The notes beneath the pieces were generated by a model. The model had not been told where the DNA came from. It saw nothing but the letters and a program-made list of their open reading frames with translations, and ran no database searches. Positions 1 through 12,933 of a stretch of 64,000 nt of DNA are shown here, in pieces (position 1 is the stretch's first letter; the number at the start of each line of letters is the position of its first letter). A program made the translations under genes and the position numbers. Source of the DNA: Gp6-AA40 sp035711805. GTDB taxonomy: Bacteria > Acidobacteriota > Vicinamibacteria > Vicinamibacterales > UBA2999. The stretch spans positions 9,585-73,584 of the forward strand of contig DASTBV010000065.1 of NCBI GenBank assembly GCA_035711805.1, given 5' to 3'.

Positions 1-2
1 TC

Positions 3-47
3 ACCGGCGCGATTACGCCGTGGAAGCGGCCGGAGAACGTGGACTAG
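3..47 (+). CDS. C-terminal tail of an upstream gene (partial)
   Basis: One reading frame runs from the window edge to a TAG at 45-47 and ends in the residues PWKRPENVD. This is 50 bases before the next gene, so it is probably the last 14 codons of a gene that begins outside the window. The family cannot be told from so little sequence. Confidence 0.3.
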   Translation, partial: TGAITPWKRPENVD

Positions 48-55
48 TTCATACG

Positions 56-80
56 CGTAGTGTCCGGCTTCAGCCGGACG
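56..80 (-). repeat. dispersed GTCCGGC palindrome, copy 1
   Basis: GTCCGGCT-tc-AGCCGGAC forms a perfect 8-base-pair stem at 62-79. It is preceded by CGTAGT, the reverse complement of the ACTACG tail found in other copies, so this copy is inverted. It ends 18 bases before the start codon at 98. Other copies lie near 3924, 15713, 20915, 22375, 42527, 51401 and 57342. Confidence 0.75.
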
Positions 81-97
81 ATGGTTTGGAGGACAGG

Positions 98-523
98 ATG
101 AAACGGACGGTTTGGGCCTTATTCGCCGCTGCCGCGCTGGCGATCGCGGTTCCCGCCGCTGCGCACCACTCGATCTCGGCGGAGTTCGACGTGAACAAGC
201 CGATCAAGTTCAGCGGCACGATCAAGAAGGTCGACTGGGCCAACCCGCACATCTACACGCACGTGGAGACGAAAGAGGGTGGCAAGACGGTCGTCTACAA
301 GGTCGAAGGCGGTCCGCCGAATTCGCTGTATCGCCAGGGCTGGCGCAAGGACACGCTGAAGATCGGCGAGACGGTCAGCGTGACGGGCGTTCGCGCGAAG
401 AACCCCGACTCGCCGAACGTCGGCCAGGCGACGATCACGACGGCCGACGGCCGGCGGGTGTTCGGCGGAGCGGCGAATCGCGACGGCAACGCCGCGAACG
501 CGAACAATCCGAACCCGCAATAA
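98..523 (+). CDS. secreted DUF6152-type small protein
   Basis: This is a 141-residue protein with a clear signal peptide (MKRT, then a hydrophobic stretch ending AAA-HH). Mature residues HHSISAEFD, KVDWANPHIY and a G-x-V-x-V-T-G segment match the DUF6152 family of small periplasmic proteins, whose function is unknown. The start at 98 is chosen because it begins the signal peptide and follows GGAGGACAGG, a good ribosome-binding site. An upstream ATG at 20 would add residues encoded by the palindrome at 62-79. The C-terminus is rich in Asn and Ala. The gene is convergent with prfC, and a heptamer array fills the space between them. Confidence 0.75.
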   Translation: MKRTVWALFAAAALAIAVPAAAHHSISAEFDVNKPIKFSGTIKKVDWANPHIYTHVETKEGGKTVVYKVEGGPPNSLYRQGWRKDTLKIGETVSVTGVRAKNPDSPNVGQATITTADGRRVFGGAANRDGNAANANNPNPQ

Positions 524-531
524 ATAGACGT

Positions 532-626
532 AGGTCAAAGGTCAAAGGTCAAAAGTCAAAAGGCAAAGGTCAAAAGAGAAGGTCGCAGGTGACCCTTTCT
601 TTGCCTTTTGCCTTTTGCCTTTTGAC

Positions 627-628
<2 letters not shown>
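532..628. repeat. heptamer array with inverted arm (AAAGGTC / GCCTTTT type)
   Basis: Tandem 7-base units (AAAGGTC, AAAAGTC, AAAAGGC) are followed, after about 20 bases, by their reverse complements (GCCTTTT three times). The whole could fold into a long imperfect hairpin. It fills the gap between the stop codon at 523 and the prfC stop codon at 627-629, and touches the latter. It could act as a two-way terminator for the convergent genes. See also arrays near 14600, 29826, 32463, 39561, 53657 and 59277. Confidence 0.85.
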
Positions 629-2249
<1,621 letters not shown>

Positions 2250-2269
2250 GGATGATCTGAGGATAAACG

Positions 2270-3070
2270 ATGGCGGTCGATTCACCGTATTGCATTTCTG
2301 TGACGCGCATCGACGTCGACACCGTAGACGGGCGGATGGACTGCCATGTCTTCACCCCCGAAGGCCTGCCTCGCCGCAGCGCCGAAGGCGCGGAGGCGTG
2401 GCCGCCCGTGATCCTGTTCATGGATGCGTTTGGCATCCGGCCGCAGCTCGCGGAGATGGCCCAGCGTCTCGCCTCGAACGGCTACTTTGTCGTGGTGCCC
2501 AACCTGTATTACCGGAGCGGCGTGTACGCCCCGTTCGATCCGAAGCTCGTAACCGCCGAAGGCCCTGAGCGCGACCGCTTCAAGGGCATGATCCGATCGA
2601 TCACCGACACGATGGTGATGCGCGACACTGCTGCTGTGATCGCCATGATCGACGCGCATCAATCCGCTCGCCCGGGTCCCATCGGCGTCGTCGGCTACTG
2701 CATGGGTGGAGGATTTGCGCTGAGTGCTGCCGGAACGTTCCCCGAGCGTGTCGTCGCGGCGCTGTCGTTCCACGGCGGGTCGCTCGCGACCGACAAGCCG
2801 GATAGCGCCCACCTGTTGGCCAACCGGATGCGTGCGCGTGTCTATGTCGGAGTCGCGGAAATCGATCCCAGTTTTTCGCCGGAACAGCAGCACCGTTTGG
2901 AGACGACGTTGTCGCAGGCCGGCGTGAACCACACGATTGAAACCTACAAAGGCGCGCGCCACGGTTTTGCCGTGACCGGACACCTGGTCTACGACCGGGA
3001 TTCCTCGGAGCGCCACTGGCAGCGGCTGCTGCAGGTGCTGCGCGAGACACTTCAGACCAGGCTGAGCTAA
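2270..3070 (+). CDS. dienelactone hydrolase family protein
   Basis: This is a 266-residue alpha/beta hydrolase. The nucleophile elbow GYCMGGGFA has Cys144 as nucleophile, as in dienelactone hydrolases. An acidic residue in AEIDPSF and the histidine in ARHGFAV complete the likely Cys-Asp-His triad. No signal peptide is present, so it should be cytoplasmic. The substrate is not known; family members hydrolyse lactones and other esters. The ATG at 2270 follows GAGGATAAACG, a usable ribosome-binding site. It is divergent from prfC, and a hairpin with a T-run lies 37 bases past the stop. Confidence 0.9.
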   Translation: MAVDSPYCISVTRIDVDTVDGRMDCHVFTPEGLPRRSAEGAEAWPPVILFMDAFGIRPQLAEMAQRLASNGYFVVVPNLYYRSGVYAPFDPKLVTAEGPERDRFKGMIRSITDTMVMRDTAAVIAMIDAHQSARPGPIGVVGYCMGGGFALSAAGTFPERVVAALSFHGGSLATDKPDSAHLLANRMRARVYVGVAEIDPSFSPEQQHRLETTLSQAGVNHTIETYKGARHGFAVTGHLVYDRDSSERHWQRLLQVLRETLQTRLS

Positions 3071-3106
3071 GTCTGCCGCCTTGGCGGCGTCGCCTTGGGT
3101 CTGCCG

Positions 3107-3129
3107 GAACGCCTTGGCGGCGTTCTTTT
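3107..3129 (+). terminator. rho-independent terminator
   Basis: GAACGCC (3107-3113) pairs with GGCGTTC (3119-3125) over a five-base loop, followed by TTTT. It lies 37 bases after the dienelactone hydrolase stop. Related GCCTTGGCGGCG text occurs just upstream at 3077-3089. Confidence 0.7.
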
Positions 3130-3178
3130 GGGGAGCGGCACATCGATTGCCACTCACATCATTGGCCGGGAGGTTGAG

Positions 3179-3904
3179 ATGAAGTGGTTGATCGTCGCTG
3201 GTGCGCTCGTGATTTCGATTCCCGCGGTCGCGCAGGTCAACAGCCGTCCGACCGATCCCCCCATTGTGTCGGCCGAAAACGACGCCTGGTACCGTCTCGG
3301 CGAGCCGGTCGTCGTATCTGGCGAGTTCTACTATCCGGCCGGGCCCGTCACCTTCTTCAACGGCAACGTGATGGTCCGTGTCGGGCACTACAACGGTGTA
3401 CCGCTGTACGCCGATACGACACTCGAGCCGCATAGCATCGTGTTCGTGCCCATAGGCCGAGGTCAGATGCAGCCGTATGAGCGCCTTCGCACCGGCGACC
3501 TGGCAGGGACATCAGGCAGCCGTCTGCCATCGTTCCCTGGCCGGAGCGACCGACTTCCACGCGAGATCGCCTCGATACCGGCGCTGCCGCCTGTTCCGCA
3601 GGCGGTCGGGACAATCAGCGCGGTCACGCCGGAACGGCCCGTCGGGACGACCGGAATCGAGCTCGGCGCGCCGGTCATGCCGCCGCCGCAGCGCGGAAAA
3701 CCGTTTACCTACGACAGCGTCTCGGTGCAGTTCATGGGTGAGAAGTGGGTCATGGCGGGACCGTCGATGGAAATGCCGGCGGGCCTGGCTCAGATTGCGG
3801 AGTACAAGGGATTTCCGGTTTATGCGCGCGAGGGACAGCAGAACGTGCGCATCTATTTGCCGCTGACCGCGGGGCGCGTGGCCCCGTTTGTTCCGAAGCG
3901 CTGA
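3179..3904 (+). CDS. secreted protein of unknown function with internal duplication
   Basis: This is a 241-residue protein with a signal peptide (MKWLIVAGALVISIPAVAQ). The ATG at 3179 follows GGGAGGTTGAG, a strong ribosome-binding site, and begins the signal peptide, so the longer frame from 3095 is rejected. The mature part contains two similar segments: YNGVPLYAD...IVFVPIGRG...PYE near residues 68-100 and YKGFPVYAR...IYLPLTAGRVAPF near residues 210-236. A Pro-rich linker joins them. I do not recognise the family. The repeated segment may be a small beta domain. It stands alone between a terminator and a palindromic repeat. Confidence 0.75.
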   Translation: MKWLIVAGALVISIPAVAQVNSRPTDPPIVSAENDAWYRLGEPVVVSGEFYYPAGPVTFFNGNVMVRVGHYNGVPLYADTTLEPHSIVFVPIGRGQMQPYERLRTGDLAGTSGSRLPSFPGRSDRLPREIASIPALPPVPQAVGTISAVTPERPVGTTGIELGAPVMPPPQRGKPFTYDSVSVQFMGEKWVMAGPSMEMPAGLAQIAEYKGFPVYAREGQQNVRIYLPLTAGRVAPFVPKR

Positions 3905-3923
3905 GGTTCGCCTGAAGTACGAG

Positions 3924-3947
3924 GTCCGCCTAAAGGCGGACACTACG
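3924..3947 (+). repeat. dispersed GTCCGCC palindrome, copy 2
   Basis: GTCCGCC-taaa-GGCGGAC (3924-3941) is followed by the ACTACG tail. It lies between convergent genes: the secreted protein ends at 3904 and truA ends at 3952. Confidence 0.8.
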
Positions 3948-3951
3948 TGCG

Positions 3952-4734
3952 TTACGCTTGGCGGAGCGTGACAACGGATCGGACCGGCACATCGCGCGCG
4001 TCGCCGGCGTAATACACGCGCTCGAGGAACAGCCCCGACGCCGGCGCCGTCAGCCGTGCCGCGTCGCCCGAATCGGATGCAAGCAGCGCCTGCACATCGC
4101 CGGGGGCAAGGCCTCCGCGCCCAATCTCCACCAGGACGCCGACCATGCGCCGGACCATCTTCCAGATGAAGTGCGAGCCCTCGATGTGAAAGAGGATCAG
4201 ATCCTCGTCCTCGTGGATGTCGAACGCGTCCACCAGCACCTCTGTCGATTTCTCGCCCGGCTCGTCGTCCGAGAATGCGCGGAAGTCGTGGAAGCCGACG
4301 AAGATCTGCGCGGCGTCGCGCATCGCGGTCACCGACAAATCCTCCTTGACCCACCAGACGAATGGCTTCGCAAACGCCGTGCGCCGGCGCGCCACCTGGT
4401 AGAGATAGCTTCGCGCCACCGCATCGTGCCGGGCGTGAAACCGGTGCCGAACGCGCTCAACACGAAGCACGACGATGTCGGCGGGCAGGGCGTCGTTGAT
4501 ACGCCGGCGCAGCGTATCCGGCGGCAGGTTCGAGACCACGTCGAGGTGGGCGACCTGCGCGAGTGCATGGACGCCGGCGTCGGTCCTGCCTGAGCCGTAA
4601 AGCTCGAAGTCAGTCGCGCCCGTCGCAGTGCGAACGGCGCGTTCCAGCTCTCCCTGCACGGTTCGAGCGTTGGTTTGAATCTGCCAGCCGCTGTATCGCG
4701 TCCCTGCGTATTCGATCGTCAGCTTCAGTCTCAT
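3952..4734 (-). CDS. truA: tRNA pseudouridine(38-40) synthase
   Basis: This 260-residue enzyme converts uridines 38-40 of the tRNA anticodon arm to pseudouridine. The motif GSGRTDAGVHA carries the catalytic Asp52. The N-terminus LTIEYAGTRYSGWQ and the later HDFRAFS, GSHFIWKMVRRMVG and PASGLFLERVYY segments are all standard TruA elements. Length matches the family. The start at 4734 gives the usual N-terminus; longer forms would overlap the divergent treZ. Confidence 0.96.
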   Translation of the reverse strand: MRLKLTIEYAGTRYSGWQIQTNARTVQGELERAVRTATGATDFELYGSGRTDAGVHALAQVAHLDVVSNLPPDTLRRRINDALPADIVVLRVERVRHRFHARHDAVARSYLYQVARRRTAFAKPFVWWVKEDLSVTAMRDAAQIFVGFHDFRAFSDDEPGEKSTEVLVDAFDIHEDEDLILFHIEGSHFIWKMVRRMVGVLVEIGRGGLAPGDVQALLASDSGDAARLTAPASGLFLERVYYAGDARDVPVRSVVTLRQA

Positions 4735-4794
4735 GCGGGTCTCCGGTCCCGGCACCATCCCTGCAGAGCAGGGCCGGGGTCTAGAATCCCATCG

Positions 4795-6705
4795 ATGTCC
4801 AGCCAAACAGCCGAGTTCAAAACGCCACTGATGAGTTCCGAGGCGAGACGTCTCCCAATCGGAGCGGAACTTCAGCCGGGAGGCGGAGTGCATTTTCGCG
4901 TGTGGGCGCCGGCCCCTGAAACCATCTCCCTCGTGATCGACCGGAACGGGCAGCCGCAGGACGTTCCTCTGAATACCGAGCCAGATGGGTATCGTGCCGC
5001 GTTTGTCGACGACGCCGCGCCGGGTACGCGCTACTGGTATCGCGTGGATGGCGATCTGCTGCCGGATCCTGCGTCACGTTATCAACCAGACGGACCGTTC
5101 GGCGCATCGGAGGTGGTTGCGCCGGGACGCTATACCTGGAAATCGGCTCCGTCTGACGGCGTGTCGATGCGAGGTCAGGTGATCTCCGAGATTCACATCG
5201 GCACGTTCACTCCGGAAGGGACCTGGGCGAGCGCGGCGACGAAGCTCCCGCTGCTGGCGCGCACAGGGATCACGATGGTCGAGGTGATGCCCGTCGCCGA
5301 GTTTCCCGGCCGCTTTGGCTGGGGCTACGACGGTGTGTTCCCGTTTGCGCCGACGCGCCTCTATGGGACGCCGGACGATTTCCGTGCGTTCATCGACACC
5401 GCGCACGAGCTCGGCCTGGCAGTCATCCTCGATGTGGTCTACAACCACCTCGGTCCCGACGGCTGCGTCTTTGGCAGGTACTCGCGCGACTATTTCGCAC
5501 GCTCGAACGAATGGGGAGAAGGACTGAACTTCGACGGACCCGGCGCCGGTCCGGTCCGTGAGTTCTTCAGCAGCAACGCCGCGTACTGGATCGACGAGTA
5601 TCGGCTCGACGGTCTGCGGATCGACGCCACGCAGGCCATGCACGACGAATCCGACGAGCACATCCTCGTGCTGATCACCCGGCTCGCGCGCGCCGCTGCG
5701 GCGGAGCGGCGGATTGTCCTCATCGCCGAAAACGAGCCGCAGCACGTCCGCCTGGTGCGCCCGGTGGAGCAGGGCGGGTGCGGCCTCGACGGACTCTGGA
5801 ACGACGACTTCCACCACAGCGCGGTCGTGGCGATGACCGGACGCAGGGAGGCCTACTTCAGCGACCATCACGGCGCGCCGCAGGAGTTCGTGTCGGCGGC
5901 GAAGCACGGCTATCTCTTTCAGGGCCAGCGCTACGCATGGCAGAAGCAGGCGCGCGGCACGCGCGCCGACGGCGTCGAGCCGGCGGTCTTCGTCAACTTC
6001 ATCGAAAACCACGATCAGCTCGCCAATACGGGCGACGGATCGCGGACGCATGCGAGCACCACACCCGGCCGCTATCGCGCCATGTCGGCGCTGTTCATCC
6101 TGATGCCGGGCACGCCGCTGCTGTTCCAGGGGCAGGAGTTCGCGGCTTCGGCGCCGTTTCTGTTTTTCGCGGATCACCGCGCGGAACTGTCGGCCGCCGT
6201 TCAAAAGGGACGGGCCGAGTTCCTGTCTCAGTTCCCGAGCCTGGCGTCCGCCGAGATGCAGCGTCAGCTGCCGGCGCCGCACGATCCACGTACGTTCGAG
6301 CGCGCGATCCTCGATTGGCGCGAATACGACACGCACGCACCTCATCGGCGGCTGTACGAGGATTTGATCGCCATGCGCCGCGGCGATCGTGCGTTTGCCG
6401 AACCGCACGCAGGAGCTGTTGACGGCGCCGTGCTGGCGCCGGAGGCGTTCGCGCTGCATTACTTCTCCGATCGCCCCGGGGACGAGCGGCTGCTGTGCAT
6501 CAATTTCGGTCCCGATCTCGTCGCCGCGTCGTTTCCGGAGCCGCTCCTGGCGCCGCCGGACGAACACGAGTGGCAGGTGCGCTGGTCGAGCGAAGACCCT
6601 GAGTACGGCGGCACGGGCACGCCGGCGGTGTCGGGTGATCACGGCTGGACGATTCGCGGCCATTCCGCCGTCGTGCTGAAGCCGAAAGTAACAAGTGACA
6701 CGTAG
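4795..6705 (+). CDS. treZ: malto-oligosyltrehalose trehalohydrolase
   Basis: This 636-residue GH13 enzyme releases trehalose from maltooligosyl-trehalose, the product of TreY. The N-terminal CBM48-like domain starts at PIGAELQPGGGVHFRVWAP. The catalytic residues are Asp277 in GLRIDATQAMHD, Glu312 in LIAENEPQ and Asp407 in FIENHDQLANTG. The GWGYDGVFPFAP and LGLAVILDVVYNHLGPDG segments are typical of TreZ. No treY is seen in this window. The start could also be the ATG at 4831, nearer the conserved N-terminus. The stop overlaps the next gene by 11 bases, so the two are probably co-transcribed. Confidence 0.93.
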   Translation: MSSQTAEFKTPLMSSEARRLPIGAELQPGGGVHFRVWAPAPETISLVIDRNGQPQDVPLNTEPDGYRAAFVDDAAPGTRYWYRVDGDLLPDPASRYQPDGPFGASEVVAPGRYTWKSAPSDGVSMRGQVISEIHIGTFTPEGTWASAATKLPLLARTGITMVEVMPVAEFPGRFGWGYDGVFPFAPTRLYGTPDDFRAFIDTAHELGLAVILDVVYNHLGPDGCVFGRYSRDYFARSNEWGEGLNFDGPGAGPVREFFSSNAAYWIDEYRLDGLRIDATQAMHDESDEHILVLITRLARAAAAERRIVLIAENEPQHVRLVRPVEQGGCGLDGLWNDDFHHSAVVAMTGRREAYFSDHHGAPQEFVSAAKHGYLFQGQRYAWQKQARGTRADGVEPAVFVNFIENHDQLANTGDGSRTHASTTPGRYRAMSALFILMPGTPLLFQGQEFAASAPFLFFADHRAELSAAVQKGRAEFLSQFPSLASAEMQRQLPAPHDPRTFERAILDWREYDTHAPHRRLYEDLIAMRRGDRAFAEPHAGAVDGAVLAPEAFALHYFSDRPGDERLLCINFGPDLVAASFPEPLLAPPDEHEWQVRWSSEDPEYGGTGTPAVSGDHGWTIRGHSAVVLKPKVTSDT

Positions 6706-8788
6706 CAACTTGCAAGTGGGTGAAGTGATTCCCCACGTCGGGATAACTGACACCGAGCTGGTGCGCCGCATCCGATGGGAGCCGACGCCCGAGGGACGAC
6801 AGGAGCTGGCCTGGAAGGAATGGCTGGTGACGAACGGCCTCGGCGGCTATGCGAGCGGAACGATTTCCGGGGCGGTGACCAGGCGATACCACGGCCTGCT
6901 GATCGCGGCACTGCCGACGCCCTTCGGTCGGACGGTGATGCTCAATTACGTCTGGGAGCAGCTCCGTTTCGCCGACGGCCGTGTCGTTGCCCTGCCCACT
7001 GTCTACAGCACGACGGACGGAAAAGGGTTCGACTGCTCGCGGTATCTGGCCGCCTTCCGGCTCGAAGCGGGCCTGCCGGTGTGGGAATACGAGGTCGAGG
7101 GCGTGCGGTTCGAGAAACGCGTGCTCATGCCCCATCTCCAGAACACGACGCACATCTCCTATTCACTCCTCTCCTCCGAGCCCGTGCGACTCGAGCTGAG
7201 GCCGCTCATCGCCTTCCGGCTGCACGAAGCCCCGGTCGATCAGTCATTGGACGTTCCGTATGGCGTCTACGCCCTGGGCGATCGATTCGAGGTCCTGCCG
7301 GGCGGCGACCTGCCGCCGCTGCGGCTTTTTCTGCACGGCCACGAGAAAGCATTCACGGTCATCCCCGAGCTCTTCCCCTCGCTGGTCTACGAGCTGGAAC
7401 AGCACCGCGGCTACGAATGCCTTGGCGATCTCTGGAGTCCGGGGTATTTCCGCCTGAGCCTGACCCCGGACAGCCCGGGCGCCCTGATCGCGTCAACAGA
7501 ATCGTGGGAAACGATCGGCGCGCTGACGCCGCGTGACCTGCCATATGCGGAGCACCGGCGCCGCACGCGGCTCGTCGAAGCCGCAAAGGCGCCAGAGCCG
7601 GGGATCGTGGGCGAGCTGGTGCTGGCGGCGGATCAATTCATCATCACGCCGGCCGGCCGCGTCGAGGAGGCGGCGCGCGCCCGCGCCATGGGTGACGAGG
7701 TCCGCACGGTGATCGCGGGCTATCACTGGTTCACGGACTGGGGGCGCGACACGATGATCAGCCTGGAAGGCCTCACGCTGTGCACGGGGCGGCAGCGCGA
7801 GGCGGGCTACATCCTGCGCACCTTCGGGCATTACGTGCGCGACGGGCTGATTCCGAACATGTTCCCCGAGGGAACCAAGGAAGGCCTGTACCACACCGCG
7901 GATGCGACGCTGTGGTTCTTCCATGCCGTGCATCGCTACGTGACCGCCACTCACGATCGGTCGACGCTGCGCCAGCTCCTCCCGACGCTCAAGTCGATCG
8001 TCGAACGTCACGTCGCTGGAACCCGGTTCGGGATCGCTGTCGACCCCGGTGACGGCCTGCTGCGCCAGGGTGCGGAAGGGTACCAGCTGACGTGGATGGA
8101 CGCGAAGGTCGACGACTGGGTCGTCACGCCCCGCCGCGGCAAGCCGGTCGAGATCAACGCGCTCTGGTACAACGCGCTGCGGCTGATCACCGAGTGGCTC
8201 CGTCAGGAAGGCGATCCGATGGCCATCGAGACGGATGAGCGCGCGGCGCGCGTCCACGAGTCGTTCAATGACCGGTATTGGTACGCGGACGGCGGCTACC
8301 TCTACGACGTGATCGACGGCGAGGGCGGCGACGATCCGGCCTGCCGTCCGAATCAGATCTTCGCGGTGTCGCTCGATCACCCCGTGCTCGACGGCGAGCG
8401 CTGGCGGCCGGTCTTCGACGTCGTCCGCGATCACCTGCTGACGCCAGTTGGACTTCGTTCGCTGGCGCCCGGTCATCGTGACTACAAGGCGCAGTACTAC
8501 GGTGATCTACGTTCGCGCGACGCGGCCTATCACCAGGGAACCGTGTGGGGCTGGCTCGTGGGTCCGTTCGTCGATGCATGGCTGAAGGTGAATCCTGGAG
8601 ACACGGCGGGTGCGCGCCGCTGCCTGACCGGCTTCGAAGCCCATCTGAGCGACGGAGGCGTGGGAACGCTGAGCGAGATCTTCGACGCCGAGCCGCCCTA
8701 TACGCCGCGCGGCTGCGTTGCGCAGGCGTGGACCGTGGCTGAGGTTCTCAGGGCTTGGCTTCTTACTGAAAATCCCAAATCCCAATAA
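6695..8788 (+). CDS. glycogen debranching enzyme (amylo-alpha-1,6-glucosidase type)
   Basis: This 697-residue protein starts at GTG 6695, inside the end of treZ. An N-terminal beta-rich domain (NGLGGYASGTISG, TRRYHGLL near residues 50-70) is followed by an alpha/alpha-toroid domain. The latter has WFTDWGRDTMISLEGL near residue 350 and GVGTLSEIFDAEPPY near 655, the two conserved acidic sites of the GDE/GH133 family. It should hydrolyse alpha-1,6 branches of glycogen, feeding linear glucans to the TreY/TreZ pathway. The last codons (ENPKSQ and the stop) are made by AATCCCA heptamers. The next gene, on the other strand, ends at the adjacent base. Confidence 0.9.
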   Translation: MTRSNLQVGEVIPHVGITDTELVRRIRWEPTPEGRQELAWKEWLVTNGLGGYASGTISGAVTRRYHGLLIAALPTPFGRTVMLNYVWEQLRFADGRVVALPTVYSTTDGKGFDCSRYLAAFRLEAGLPVWEYEVEGVRFEKRVLMPHLQNTTHISYSLLSSEPVRLELRPLIAFRLHEAPVDQSLDVPYGVYALGDRFEVLPGGDLPPLRLFLHGHEKAFTVIPELFPSLVYELEQHRGYECLGDLWSPGYFRLSLTPDSPGALIASTESWETIGALTPRDLPYAEHRRRTRLVEAAKAPEPGIVGELVLAADQFIITPAGRVEEAARARAMGDEVRTVIAGYHWFTDWGRDTMISLEGLTLCTGRQREAGYILRTFGHYVRDGLIPNMFPEGTKEGLYHTADATLWFFHAVHRYVTATHDRSTLRQLLPTLKSIVERHVAGTRFGIAVDPGDGLLRQGAEGYQLTWMDAKVDDWVVTPRRGKPVEINALWYNALRLITEWLRQEGDPMAIETDERAARVHESFNDRYWYADGGYLYDVIDGEGGDDPACRPNQIFAVSLDHPVLDGERWRPVFDVVRDHLLTPVGLRSLAPGHRDYKAQYYGDLRSRDAAYHQGTVWGWLVGPFVDAWLKVNPGDTAGARRCLTGFEAHLSDGGVGTLSEIFDAEPPYTPRGCVAQAWTVAEVLRAWLLTENPKSQ
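8768..8787. repeat. short remnant of an AATCCCA heptamer array
   Basis: Two AATCCCA units and a partial third encode the last residues and the TAA stop of the debranching enzyme. This is the same motif as the arrays at 29826-29881 and 59277-59315. It appears to be a reduced array captured at a gene 3' end. Confidence 0.55.
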
Positions 8789-11541
<2,753 letters not shown>

Positions 11542-11545
<4 letters not shown>

Positions 11546-12528
11546 GACGACCTGTAATGGGTGCCCGCGGCATCGAGGTCCGCGCGGATGGCGCGGGCCA
11601 GCGGCGCCGGGGACACGACGCGGGCGAACGGTCCCCAGCTCAGGATCCAGCTGCGCAGCGCCCAGTCATGGCACACGTTCATGGTCAGGCGCATCCGCCC
11701 GTCGCCGTTCTCGCGCACATCCTGCGATGGATGCCATACCCGCGCGCGGACATAAGGCGCCACGTCAGCTGCGAACTCAATTTCTACGCGCTCCGGCGGC
11801 CCGGTGTTTACCCCGAGCGAATTGGCAAAGACGTCGTCTCCGATGTCCTGCCTGGGGGTGAACGTCTGCTTTTCCAGCGTCACGGAGGTGATGCGGTCGA
11901 TGGCAAAGGTGCGGACAGACTTGTACTCCGGAACGTAGGCGAGGAGATACATTCCGCCCTGGGCGAAAGCCAGGCGATACGGATGGATCGTATATTCCTT
12001 GACGCGCTTGCTGGACACCGAGTGATAGGTCATCGTCGTCACCCGGAAATGCAGAGTCGCCTCGAGCAGGCGGGCGACGATATCGGGGGAGGTGGCCGCG
12101 CCGCGGGCCCCTGGCCCGGGTTTGGCGGCCAGCACCGACGGCAGGCGGTCGAGGAACTGGCGCATGCGCGGCGAGAGCATTTTCTCCAGCCGGGCGAACG
12201 CGTTGGTGAGGTCGCGCTGGAACGGCGAGCCGGCGACGGCTTCGAGAAGGTTGCGGCTCAGATAGAGCGCGCAGAGCTCCGGCAGCGTGAAGCCGGACTC
12301 GAGCCCGTGCAGCGCCTGGCCGTCGATGCGCCAGTGCACGCGCCCCTCCTCGTCTCGTTCATCGTAGAGCGCGAATCCCGCTTCCTGCAGCGCGGCGAGA
12401 TCGCGGCGGATGGTGCGCGTCGTGACGTCGAGCTCCGACGCGAGGCCGTCGATCGTGGCGCCATGACGCGATGACTCCAGCGCGTGCAGGAGACGCCACT
12501 GGCGGATGACTTCCTGGTTACGCGGCAC
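11542..12528 (-). CDS. WYL-domain transcriptional regulator (YafY type)
   Basis: This is a 328-residue protein starting at GTG 12528. The N-terminal winged helix (residues 5-60) contains GLASELDVTTRTIRRDLAAL, an HTH_11/DeoR-like motif. The WYL domain lies at about residues 155-230 (HPYRLAFAQGGMYLLAYV, RTFAIDRI). The usual W-Y-L triplet is changed to M-Y-L. A WCX-like C-terminal part ends in LSWGPFARVVSP. Such proteins sense nucleotides or other ligands and often regulate DNA-damage or stress genes. It lies between the S4 gene (11-base gap) and the UPF0182 gene (4-base overlap). Confidence 0.88.
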
Positions 12529-12539
12529 GCTGCCTGATC

Positions 12540-12926
12540 TTACTCGCCCTCTTTGAAACGCCGGATCTCGCGACGCCGCCGGCGATCCGGCGTTCCCGCC
12601 GCGGCCGCCGCTGCGCGGTAGGCGCGTTCCTGGCGGCGCATCTCGACTTCTTCGGGAGACGGCTTCGGCGTGACGTCGTCGTACAGCGCACGCGCTTCAG
12701 TCTTCTTGACGTGCTCCTCGAGGATGATCCGGACGATCACATCCTGGAAGCGGCCGGCGCCCCGGCTGATGCGAACGCGATCGCCTTCACGAACAAGCCT
12801 GTTTGGTTTGGCGTGATTGCCGTTGACGTCGACCTTGCCGCCCTCGCAGGCCCGCTTCGCCTCCGAACGTGTCTTGAACAGGCACGCGACATCGAGCCAG
12901 ATGTCGAGGCGGATGCTGTCGCTCAC
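12540..12926 (-). CDS. S4-domain RNA-binding protein (Hsp15-like)
   Basis: This is a 128-residue protein starting at GTG 12926. The S4 RNA-binding fold covers residues 5-65 (RLDIWLDVACLFKTRSEAKRA, VDVNGNHAKPNR). A charged, Arg-rich tail follows (PDRRRRREIRRF). The layout resembles Hsp15/RqcP proteins, which bind 50S subunits or stalled nascent chains. The substrate here is not proven. It is seven bases downstream of the PpiC lipoprotein gene on the same strand, so it is likely in one operon with it and with the WYL regulator. Confidence 0.85.
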   Translation of the reverse strand: MSDSIRLDIWLDVACLFKTRSEAKRACEGGKVDVNGNHAKPNRLVREGDRVRISRGAGRFQDVIVRIILEEHVKKTEARALYDDVTPKPSPEEVEMRRQERAYRAAAAAAGTPDRRRRREIRRFKEGE

Positions 12927-12933
12927 GGCGCGG

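Noticed and set aside
5074..6771. 565-codon minus-strand frame opposite treZ
   Set aside because: TreZ catalytic residues are all in place on the plus strand. The antisense product has no domain.
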